A stretch of 64,000 nucleotides of DNA. Source: Phaffia rhodozyma. Taxonomy: Eukaryota > Basidiomycota > Tremellomycetes > Cystofilobasidiales > Mrakiaceae. The stretch covers positions 558,001 to 622,000 of the forward strand of contig JACGZH010000006.1 in the NCBI GenBank assembly GCA_014706385.1, given 5' to 3'. The position numbers were made by a program, and so were the translations under genes. Below, piece after piece: positions 38,733 to 51,353 of this stretch (positions within the stretch are counted from its first letter, which is position 1; each line of letters begins with the position of its first letter). The notes under the pieces were generated by a model. It was not told the DNA's origin, did no database searches, and saw only the letters and a list, made by a program, of their open reading frames with translations.

Positions 38733-40421
38733 CTACTTGTTATGCCACAAAAGAGATCTTAGATCCGACCACGTATCAGAATCTCGATATAGATACGTCA
38801 TCGAATTAACCTGTTGGGCAGAACAAACGAAGAAATTCAGTTCAGTGAGAGACTCCTCTATCGCTGTTCATCAGTCTAGAAGTTTCATCCTGATGCACGA
38901 ACCATTCCAGCTGATCGCGCATTCGACCGAGAGAGAGAAAAGCAAAAGGACATTCTCGTAAGCATCACGGTAATGCGTTCCAGAGGGGGGAGGAGTACAA
39001 GAACAAAAATGAAGGTAAAAATATCGCGCACGCACCTTGTAGGGTCTCGCCGTTGTGTCGGAAAATATACATCACCAGTCCCCAGGCCACACTCGCAAAC
39101 AGACCTAGATGGAGTGAAAAGACGAGTCAATATATGAACAAACTTTCAGCAGAAATTCAGTCTTTTGTATCGCTCAAGCACTGACTAAACGGTAGAGGAG
39201 CAGGCGGGATAGGTTGGATGGTCGTCGGTGCGGCAGTATCAATTGGGTGACTCGGTGCTTGGTAGATTCGAGGAAGGAACGAAGCTAATACTCTGTGAGA
39301 CCGAGTGTACTCCCAAAGAGAATAGATGTCAGGTTTGCCAGATGTAAATTTATGATTAGGAGTCGAACACTTTACCTTGAGGAAACATATAGCACAATCT
39401 AGTGATACGAGAGGCAAGAGAGAATGGAAAAAACGATTTCGATCAGAAATACGAAAAGGTGTGTTGGACCGAAGAAGTAACCAACCTGTTCGTTCACAGC
39501 GTTTCTTTCCCCAAACACAATATACCCTCCCATCAACCCAGATAGAAACGTATCCAGATTTCGTTCTTTACCTCCGTTGAACTTTTTCTGTATAAGCATC
39601 AAAGTCTTGTATATCGTCACAAACTTTGCCAGATTCCTGAATCGATGGAACAAACAAGCATCGTTAACTACGGTGGCTATAAATCAAGACCTAAATTATG
39701 ATACATATGAGCTCACAATGCATGCTGCTTCGTTGCTTTGTATACAAAGTTCTGTTTTAGTGTCACCGCTCGACCCGGACGATAATGGAGCGATATTTAG
39801 CCATTGATTTACTCCTATCTCCTCTTTCTTCCTCACAACATACTATCAAAGGCGGTCTATTGGACAGATAGAAGAGAGAACTCACTGCTTTGGCCTTCGT
39901 ATCTCCTCGATGGAAGAGCAAAGTCATCACCAAAGCATGCGGAAATCTGATGAGCCGTCCTCAAGAGCGTTTAGCATACATCACTAATGACCGCATCGGA
40001 CGCTCCCAAGCCTCTCTAGACACATCATATTCCAGAAGAAATTAAGAAGGAATCTCACCGAATCTTGGCACCGTAGACCTGACGAAGATTAGCGAGAAAT
40101 CAACATGTCAGATCAACATCCAGAAGGTCATCCACACCAAACGATGTAAGGCGTAAGTATCAATTGAATATATGAAGAATTCAGATCGACTTGGATGGGT
40201 TCCGAACGAACCAGTCCATTACGAGCTCCCTTTAAAATAGCAAGATAGTCCTTATATGACGGACTGATTTGAATTAACCAAACAAACAAAAAACTAATCA
40301 GAAGAAATCTCACAGTCTGGGCTGAATCTTCATGACCGAAAGCAAGGCACAAAGTTGTGACGGATAGTCGAACAGATCAAGTTTGTACATACTTGGCGAC
40401 AAAAGTGTTGATGGCATCCAT
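38733..40421 (-). CDS. PXMP4: Peroxisomal membrane protein 4 (PXMP4/PMP24, Tim17 superfamily)
   Basis: Multi-pass peroxisomal membrane protein of unknown activity. Minus-strand exons: 40393-40421, 40212-40263, 40059-40078, 39886-39946, 39717-39751, 39486-39636, 39376-39398, 39186-39292, 39036-39104, 38903-38910, 38733-38810; 210 residues. Family landmarks are clear: PSYKDYLAILKGARNGLVYG, KIRFPHALVMTLLFHRGD, KATKQHALNLAKFVTIYKTL, FLSGLMGGYIVFGERNAVNE, and the C-terminal SMTYLYRDSDTWSDLRSLLW ending HNK. The Gly-rich helix pattern is that of the Tim17/Tim23/PXMP4 fold. Exons of 20, 23, 29 and especially 8 nt (38903-38910, encoding Gly-Met plus two bases) are required to keep frame and homology. 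It lies between ISU1 and NTM1 in the same direction. Confidence 0.94.
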
Positions 40422-40824
40422 GTTGCTCTCTAGAGTCTAGAGGAGGCACGTAGTATGATGATGTCCTATAGACCGCACAGCAGAGGGTATTGATATGATG
40501 AAGCGTCAACCGAGTCGATGTTCCAAGCAAACAATGTTGATAGAGCATGATTAGAGATCGACCCAGGAACACAAAACCTCGGCCGACGGGTATTCATTTA
40601 CCGTCGGATTCTGGTTAGGGTTAAGAGTTACTGCCCTGCGATGTCGCTTCGCTCTCATTTGACGGCATATAGCAGTGCTGATGCACAAGAACTGTACATC
40701 CGAACAGCATCGCTCAACCGATATATCTATCAGCTGCATAGCAAATTTCAAGGACAACGACGAGATGATAGAGTTTGGTATCTGAAAGATCTCCATTTCA
40801 ATTAATGTAACGTTCATATATATC
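40422..40824. other. Intergenic: PXMP4 promoter and NTM1 3' flank
   Basis: 403 bases with no supported exon. A short ggttagggttaag near 40613-40625 is noted and discounted elsewhere. Confidence 0.45.
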
Positions 40825-42203
40825 TCATCTCAAAGCGTACCTGTGCGGTAAAGAACAGATGAGACCATAGTAATCAGTTTCTGTACAGATGGGGTCAATT
40901 GAATGTGTTGGTTTTTAGTAAAAACTTACATATGAACAGGGAACAGCTCATCCGGAAACCCTTGCTGTGAATCAAAGTTTTAATAATAGATTAGGAGATC
41001 ATACTTATGGCATCCGAGCCAAGTAACCTATCTGTAAGGTAAAACGCAATGAGGACGAACCTGAACTTCCATCCTGACGAGTTCCAGACCTGCTTGAGCA
41101 AACGCGTACCTCCAAGCCTTGTCCGATCTATACATGATATGCATGTAGAGATCAAGGATTTAGTCGGATGAGCAACACAAACCATATATGTTTGAGAGAT
41201 CTGAACTAACCTGGTAAGACTAGAGTCTTCATCGTCGAATACAGTGCTTCCCTTCATTCCATCCTCTTCTAAGTCGGGGCAGATGTTTTCCTTGACAACG
41301 ATTACCGCATACGTCTCTTTTGGTAGAAGAGCCGCCTTAGCTGCCTTGAAAAATACAATCAAGTCTTCCGTCGAAACTGCAAGACACATCCGTTATTCAT
41401 CCACCAAATAGATAACGAGTGAGACAAACGAAACCAAGGAATATTCAGCAGATATACGAGAGCAAGAGACGGTTGGAAACACGAATAGACACTCACGATG
41501 ACCTAAACACCATTGGCACCAAATAACATCGTACTTCAACCCCTCTGGTCGCTCGTTCTGTTCATCGTCCCAAAATCCTTTTCTTGTCAACTCGTCAGCA
41601 GACGCTGCAGGAGAGGCCGGATCAAATCCAGCCAGACCTCCTCTCCAGAACCTAGCGGCCTTCTTCGGCATCTTCTTGTCCACCTCGACCCCTCCGAGCC
41701 CCTTCCATTTGGCAGAGTCGACGACGGCTTGATCCAAGAAATGAGGTGCTGGCTCAAGGATCTCAACAGTATCCAGCAAGTGGATCAATACAGAACCAGT
41801 AACACGGCCGATTCCTGCTCCTACGTCCAGAGCTCTAGTCCGAATGGAAGAAGTAGAGGGAGAATTGGTGGGTAGTGTTTTGAGAGAGGAGGGAACAAGA
41901 GCTAGTCGAGGAACGAGAGAAAGAATGAACATTCGGGAGGAGAGAGCATCTACTCGGGGGAGTGTTCCGTTTCCGAACCCTCCGAGCACACCGTTGTTGT
42001 CTGCCGGAATATCTGCCCAGTAGTTCAGGCCTATAGAATGATAGCACAAGAAGAAAAGAATCAATGTCTGCAAGATTATCCAACGTTCATGCCAAACTGA
42101 AGTAGAAAGAAGAGAAGAGAATATAGGCTGGCTTTGACATACCCGTCTCAAAGTCCGGCTTAGGTTCCAGTCTGGGTTTCTTAATACGAGATTTTCCAGG
42201 CAT
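40825..42203 (-). CDS. NTM1: Protein alpha-N-terminal methyltransferase
   Basis: SAM-dependent enzyme that methylates the alpha-amino group of proteins starting (Met)-X-Pro-Lys, such as ribosomal proteins (yeast Tae1). Minus-strand exons: 42143-42203, 41497-42030, 41211-41376, 41061-41127, 40930-40964, 40825-40840; 292 residues. NYWADIPADNNGVLGGFG is the family-specific substrate-entry motif, LDVGAGIGRVT is the SAM motif I, and DVIWCQWCLGHLSTEDLIVF holds the conserved active-site region. The C-terminus QGFPDELFPVHMYALR is diagnostic. Between motif I and DVIW an extra stretch of about 50 residues is present (KKAARFWRGGLAGFDPASPA). The final exon has 16 nt. The start lies 265 bases from the divergent MGS1 start. 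Confidence 0.94.
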
Positions 42204-42467
42204 GATGGTAGTTGAGTTTTGGCGATAGCTAGATCTAGAGAGTGTACGTAATATGGTCGTTCGACTGCAGTTCATACACTTGTCGGTAGCTCTTAGAAGT
42301 TAGCAAAGTGCGCCCGGGAAATCTGTTTGAACAATTCAAATTCGGAAGACGCGCGGTCGTCATGGAGACGAGGTTGTTTCATCGATCTAGCCTGAACTCC
42401 ACCAGCTCGTTTTGCTGATGGTGATGATAACGACCAACGCTACTCGAGATTCATCTGGCTTTTAACA
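42204..42467. promoter_or_regulatory. Bidirectional promoter NTM1/MGS1
   Basis: A 264-base gap between divergent ATGs. It contains gacgcgcgg near 42351-42359, which includes ACGCG, the core of the MBF/MCB element used by DNA-replication genes in yeasts. One core match is weak evidence. Confidence 0.45.
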
Positions 42468-45380
42468 ATGCCGGACAACATTGGTTCGTATCTGGTAGGT
42501 AGATTTTAAATATCTAGATGCAATACGCTGACAATTGAATTCGTTGATTTCAGTCGAATGTCCCATTTGTTCTGGTCTTTTGGAGGAGAGCAGTATCAAT
42601 AGGTGGGTATAAATTGCTTATTCAACCTTCTAGAACTCATGCAAGATACTAAGCGTTGTCTTATCGGCGAATCTTTTCATCAGACATCTCGATTCCTCTT
42701 GCGAGTGGCTACCTGGCAATAGATCATCAACTCCCGAGATAGCATCTGCCGCGATTTCCACCTCGTTTCCCAAACCGGCTCAAAAGCTGGCTCCTTTATT
42801 CGAGGCAGCTGTGACATCCAGCAGTTATCAATCAACCCAGGTAGCGCCATCCGTTGTCGACACTTTCACTGCTTCATCAGGACTGAAACGGCGCCTGTCA
42901 GTCAAGTCCGAGCCAAGGCCTACCGACCACAATTCATCCGTTCGCCAGCGCTCTCCCTCGCCCGCTCCACTTTCCAAGAAGCCAAAACACACTTCTCACG
43001 ATGCTCTGATGGCAGTACGTCCCCTAGCAGAGGTTATGCGTCCCAAGACTATCGACGAAGTCTTTGGACAGGAAGAACTGCTGTCTGATGGGACTCTGAT
43101 GAAGGATCTGATCAGAGCTGGCGAGCTTGGCAGTTGTATCCTCTGGGGACCTCCTGGATGTGGTAAGACGACACTGGCTCGTGTGGTTGCAAACCATTCT
43201 GATAGCGAGTTGAGGGAGCTCAGCGCGACGTCTGCCGGGGTGGGAGATGTGAAAAAGATTATTGAACAGGCGGGGAATATGCTAAAGCTGACGGGAAAGA
43301 GGACCATGTTGTTCATTGACGAGATTCATCGATTTTCCAAAAGCCAAATTGCAAGTCATTCTATTCATCTGTCCTGTCTGGGTCTTTGTTCTAAAGGAAA
43401 GAAAAATGATTCTTTGGACTGTATAGGATGTATTCCTTCTTCCCGTTGAGTCTGGGGTTCTGCAGCTGGTGGGCGCCACTACAGAAAACCCTTCTTTCAG
43501 TGTATGTACTATCTACTATGAACCGACCGTGTTCATCGTAAACTGATCTGCGTTGAGTGTGATACTTTGAGCTGATTCATAGATCAACCAAGCCCTCCTC
43601 TCTCGCTGTCGAGTGATCACACTCAAGAAACTATCTTCATCCGAGGTTAAGAAAGTTCTTATACGGGCTTGTCGAAAATGGTACCAAGGCCACACCTCTG
43701 AGGTCTGGCTTCCACCAGCTTCCGAACCACCGAATTCCCCGAAATCTGATCCAAACGACTTTCCTCCGATCCCGTTGTTAGACGACACTCTGCTCAGCTC
43801 TCTATCCTCATCAGCCAATGGGGATTGTCGTGTGGCTTTGAACTCGCTAGAGACAGCGTTGAACTTGATTGCAAAGGAATGTAGACTGAGGGCTCGACTC
43901 CCTGATCAAGGTGAACCTCGTCTATGGAAGTGGGACTCAGAGAAGAAAGATGCCCTCATGAAGGGGTTAAAGAGAACATTGACGTTCAGGTATGATCGTA
44001 CTGGAGATGCTCGGTATGATATGATCTCGGCTCTACATGTGAGTCTGTTTCTGGAGAACGACATATCAACTTAGATGACGAGACAATCGTTCGTGGACTG
44101 TATTAAAGCCCTTTTTGATGAGCTATCCAGAAAAGTGTTCGAGGATCAGATGGGTCAGCTGCCATGTATTGGCTGGCAAGAATGTTGACTGTAAGCGCGC
44201 ATACATGCCCGACGTGCTATCAAATAACAATTTCCCCCCATGTATCTTTATTGATTGAAAATCATCCAGGCCGGTGAAGACCCTGTATACATTGCTAGGA
44301 GAATCATAGTGATGGCTTCCGAAGACATCGGTTTGGCCGATAATCATGCTCTTCCGTTGGTGTGTTCCAGCTATTCATTCTATCAAACGCCTGTAAAAAA
44401 GGTTTGCACGGGGTATCGTTATCTGACAGCAGTGTTATTGGATATTGATAAATAATGGACGAACTCGGAGGCTGCATCAACAATGGTTGCCTGTCAACAG
44501 ATCGGAATGTATGCTCAGACCCCTTTAAAATCTCTTCCTCTATATACCCTTATGGATTGTACTCACATACGTCAATGATGGTTATGATTCTGTGCACAAG
44601 GCCGGAGTGTAGGTAAATTAATTCTTTTCTATAAGTCTCGATAAGAGCTGTGATATTGATACTGTGGATATAGCTGATTTGGGGGGTTTCCTCTGTATTC
44701 GGTGAAATTGTCTTGTTTGAAATGATCAGAATCAACCTAGCTCACTGTGTTGCCTATCTTGCTGAGGCGCCCAAGTCAACTCGCTCATATGAAGCTTACA
44801 ATCGGGTAACATATCTTCTCTCTTTTCTCCGTTCTTTACCAGCTATCTTGTTAAGACTGACAAGTATATCTGACTGAATATGAATGCTTGAGTTGATGTA
44901 GGCTGAAGCTGCGTGCGCGCCTGGAGAGCTTTACGATGTTCCACTTCAAATGAGAAATGCGCCTACAGGCTTGATGAAGGATCTCGGTTATGGCGCTGGA
45001 TACAAATACAATCCTCGTGAGCTTATGTGTATCTTGATGTGCGGGTTTAAAAAGAGGAACCCACTAGATATTGGACTAAATCTATCTTTCTTCTCATTGT
45101 GTCGGGACCAGATTATGTTCACCCTATCGCGAACGTAGGTCCTCCTCGGTCACTTGAGATTGCACTCACAAACTAACTTCTGTCTCTAAACATACGTATC
45201 TTTTAGGAATACCTTCCTTTTCCCCTACTAAACTCCTCGTCCTTCTCCGCCACTCCGTGTGACTCTTTTCTCCAAGCTGAAGGTAGCGCAAAAGGAAAAC
45301 GATACGACGAAGATGCTTTATCTGATTGGGAGGTCAAATCCAACGGCGGTGAACGTTGGAAGGGCAGGGAAAAATCCTAA
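42468..45380 (+). CDS. MGS1: MGS1/WRNIP1/RarA AAA+ ATPase with UBZ4 zinc finger
   Basis: Replication-fork maintenance ATPase that binds ubiquitinated PCNA. Exons: 42468-42483, 42554-42602, 42684-43350, 43427-43501, 43583-44038, 44131-44190, 44270-44359, 44471-44508, 44601-44612, 44730-44805, 44902-45016, 45112-45134, 45207-45380; 616 residues. The N-terminal Rad18-type finger reads [20 protein letters not shown] then SSC (C-x2-C, H-x3-C). The AAA+ core has [18 protein letters not shown], Walker [10 protein letters not shown], Walker [11 protein letters not shown], sensor 1 GATTENPSF and the arginine-finger helix ALLSRCRV. The C-terminal RarA tetramerisation region reads [20 protein letters not shown], then [11 protein letters not shown] and IGMPECRINLA. 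A 12-nt exon (44601-44612) encodes the PEC of that motif. Intron 3 (43351-43426) is GC-AG, beginning GCAAGT. Confidence 0.96.
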
Positions 45381-45454
45381 TGCCTTGTGCTTTGATACTA
45401 TGAAACATTCTATTCCATTAGTTTTTCTATCGTCCCGGCTTTGCCCATAAAAGA

Positions 45455-45478
45455 CACGTGATCCCATATATTACGTAA
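45455..45478. promoter_or_regulatory. CACGTG box and TTACGTAA palindrome upstream of ATP1
   Basis: CACGTG at 45455-45460 and TTACGTAA at 45471-45478 lie 163-186 bases before the ATP1 start, in the gap after MGS1. CACGTG is the core site of Cbf1/bHLH factors and TTACGTAA of Yap-type bZIP factors. Both matches are exact, but use here is inferred. Confidence 0.4.
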
Positions 45479-45640
45479 GAGAAATGTAACGCCCTCCTGG
45501 ATCGTCTTTTTCTTTTTTGCCTCTTTGGGCCCACGCCTTCTTTGGTCCAGCTTCGTTTCCTCCCCTTTCCGCCCTCTCCGCCTAATCCCTTCAACCCACC
45601 ACCTTCTCCTCTTTCTTTCGTTAAAACACGAATCCCAAAT

Positions 45641-48314
<2,674 letters not shown>

Positions 48315-48966
48315 GTGTGTGTTGGAGTTTGTTGAGAGAGGTTGTTTTCCCATTTACTTTTTCGAGTTTCAATGAATTTTCATCAAAAAAAGAAAAAGAA
48401 AAAAAGTCATGCTGTTGGATACATCTATCGATCGTCACATCTTTGAGGCACACTTGTTATACATCGAGAAGTTTTTGTACATTGACCAAAGATTGAGCAT
48501 ATGTTGACCACAGAAAGAAGAGCATTTAATCCATGAACGAAGTGGCAGTATGTTCTTCTTTGACTGCTTGGGTCATGCTCAGTACTAGAGCATACGCTTC
48601 ATTCAACGACTACCCAAAAAAACCTCCGGACCAAGAATCAAGGATCAAGGATTGATGAACACTCAAGAGACGAAACAAAAGTTAAGACCTATGAAGGGGT
48701 TTTTTCTTCCGCCTTGATTTTTTCTTTACTTTTTTCTTCCTTCTCTGTCTTGAGTGTTCATTCCACAGAGACCACTCGATGACCTCACCGCGAGAGGCGT
48801 CCCCAGAAAGGACCCCGCGTCAGAACCGAAATCTCCACGTAAAAAAAGATTTCAACTACGTAACCGGTGTAGTTTCTGTTTTTGTTCTTATTCCCTTCTC
48901 CTTCTTTCTCCAATGTCTTTCTCTTCTTTTCTCTTCTAACCACCACTCGTGTCTATACGTCCCATC
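48315..48966. other. Intergenic: ATP1 3' flank and oxidoreductase promoter
   Basis: 652 bases with A-rich and then T-rich runs and no supported exon. The last 240 bases are a C/T-rich leader. Confidence 0.45.
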
Positions 48967-50959
48967 ATGTTTTCGAGAAACATACTACGAAACGCCACTG
49001 TTGCCAGGTCATTGACCGGCTCACACGCCAGGTTCTCAACCCATCCGAGCATCGCTCAGTCCTTAAGGGCCTCCGCTTCTGGTTCCATCTCTTCGACCAG
49101 AGCACCAATCACCTCTGGCCACAGGGCTTTCTCTACCAGTTCTGTTCGGAGAGAGACAGCCCATCCGGATGATCCGGAAAATGTCATCGACCCGGAGTCC
49201 ATCACTCCTATGCACATGTGAGTCGGGTACAGACCCGAGTTTAGACTTAGTGAGATAGGAGAACGGAAGAACCCGAAACTGATCTTTCGGCTCATTCGGC
49301 CTATTTGTCCTTTTCGTATTCATCCTTCTATTTTCATCACTCTCTCTCACCGGTTAATGTGACTTGCTCACAGGCACCCTCCTCCTGCTCCCGGAGAGGA
49401 TTTCAACATTGTCATGGTCGGAGCTGGTAAGATCTTGTTCTCGGTTCTCTCACGGATGCACACACTTGTTGTTCGTTGCCTTGTCTCACGTCGCTTACTC
49501 GTTTCGATCTATAGGTAACATCATGTTCGGATCTGACGAGGGTTCGTAATTGTTTATTCTATTCTGTCCTTGTTGAGAGAAATATCTCTCGGCGTACATT
49601 GTTCAAACTCTTACGTTGCCTTCGTGCGTTGATCTCTTTAGGACCTTGGAACCACTCTTTCCGATTGGAACACAAGCTTGGACCTCGACTCAAGGTCGTT
49701 GCCCTCATCGATCCTTCTGCTGCCCGAGCGAACGACGCTCTTCAGAAGAAGCGAGACTCGTTCGTCAAGAGCGCCTACGAGGGCACGCTAGTCTACTCTG
49801 ATGTCGCCGCTTACTCTCGGGCCGTTCAGGGTGGGAACGTCAAGAAGCCTCAGTTCGTTCATCTTGCCTTAATATCAGAATACACGATGGATTAAAAAAT
49901 CTGATGTCTTACGTTTTTATCGAAACCAATTGTAGCGCCGTCGTCATTGGGTCTCCGCCGCTCTATCGAGGTGGACCCAAGCCTCCTCAGGATCTCGAGC
50001 TTCAGCTCCTCAAAAACTTCCCGGATGTGGCCATGTTTGTGGAGAAGCCCGTCGCTACGGGCGAGCCCTGGGAAAAGTCGATCTCCGGAGCGAAGTTCAT
50101 CGCTGATACATTGGTCAAGCGAGGGAACATTGTCTCTGTCGGGTAAGTTCTCGCAATCCTATTCCGATACATCCAGTACTCGTTGAGCACGAGAGCCTGA
50201 TTCTTTCTTTTTTTTTCTTGGCGCGCCTCTAGATACATGCTTCGATACCTCCGTGTGGTCCAAGAGATGAAGAAGATCCTTCAGGACAACAACTTGACTG
50301 TCATGGCTACGATCGCCCGATATGCCTGCGCTTACGAGGCCATCGAGAAGAGCGATTGGTGGACCAAGTCCATCTCCATGGGTCCTGTAATCGAGCAGGG
50401 AACGCATTTCTGTGATCTTTCCCGATACTTTGGTGGTGACGTCGACATCTCGACCGTCTTTGCTCACTCTGTCGAACACAACGAGGCTCCTGGAGTTCTC
50501 TCCAAGATCAAAATCGACGAGTCCAAGATTCCTCCTCACGATCGAATCCCCCGAGTGACCACCGCTGCCTGGAAGTACGAGTCCGGAGCTGTCGGACAGT
50601 TCATCCACGCCGTCGCTTTACAGGGACAAGTATATTCGTGTGAATTGGAGGTCTTTGCTGATGGATTCCAACTCAGACTAGTTGATCCGTACAACAACCC
50701 TACCCTCTATGTCCGACGACCTGGAGACGACCACGAAGAAGTTCACCGATTCACTGATGATGATCCCTTCTTCTCGGAGGTATCCAACTTCATCGACGCC
50801 ATCGAGGGCGGTCCGGAACCGTCTATTCTATCCTCGTACATGGACGCCGCCAAGACCTATGAGCTTACATGGGCCATTCGAAACGCCTCTGAGCGATCCC
50901 CTGCGAGCATCAAGATCGCCAACCAGGCCAAGATCGCAGATGCTCCTGACGCCGTTTGA
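48967..50959 (+). CDS. Gfo/Idh/MocA-family NAD(P) oxidoreductase with mitochondrial presequence
   Basis: Exons 48967-49217, 49374-49426, 49515-49541, 49642-49852, 49936-50142 and 50233-50959 give 491 residues. The first 60 residues (MFSRNILRNATVARSLTGSH ... SGHRAFSTSSVRR) are Arg/Ser-rich without acids: a textbook matrix-targeting sequence. An acidic linker follows (HPDDPENVIDPESI). The Rossmann motif is VMVGAGNIMFGSDEG, then VVALIDPSAARAND, the cofactor-proximal MFVEKPVATGEPWE (the family's EKP motif), and the C-terminal alpha/beta domain from MLRYLRVVQEMKKI on, with VIEQGTHFCDLSRYFGGDVD matching the usual HxxD region. The substrate is not evident: members act on sugars, inositols, diols or biliverdin. 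The 27-nt exon 3 encodes the NIMFGSDE of the nucleotide loop. It lies between two mitochondrial genes in the same direction. Confidence 0.9.
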
Positions 50960-51353
50960 GCATGGACGCTTCCCTCTTAGTTTTGATACCCTCCCTCCTG
51001 TAGTCCGTTCCTGAATTCTGTCTTAATATCTACCATTCTGTTTCCGTATCTTCTGTTCTGTAGCATCAAACTCCAAGCAGGCTGCTTCCCTAGAATGTAG
51101 TTTCTGTTTCTTGAATGAACTTTCTTACTCTCTGTTGTGCTAGCGAACGTATCGGTAGTCACCGTAACCACCCAAACGTAACCACGATTCCTTAACCCAG
51201 CCAATGAACCCAGCAAGATATTATATCGGCTCTCCACTTTCCACTTTCGTCTGCTTCTGCTCATCTTTGACCACCACTCTATCGCTCCTGGTCGTCCGCA
51301 AAGGCCTTCCTTGTCAAGTCGCTGTGCAGAAAGTCCTTCCCTCTTATCAAATC
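50960..51353. other. Intergenic: oxidoreductase 3' flank and dehydrogenase promoter
   Basis: 394 bases, T-rich, with no supported exon or repeat. Confidence 0.45.

Noticed and set aside
40613..40625. Telomere-like ggttagggttaag
   Set aside because: Fewer than two TTAGGG-like units, internal to a gene-dense region; chance match.
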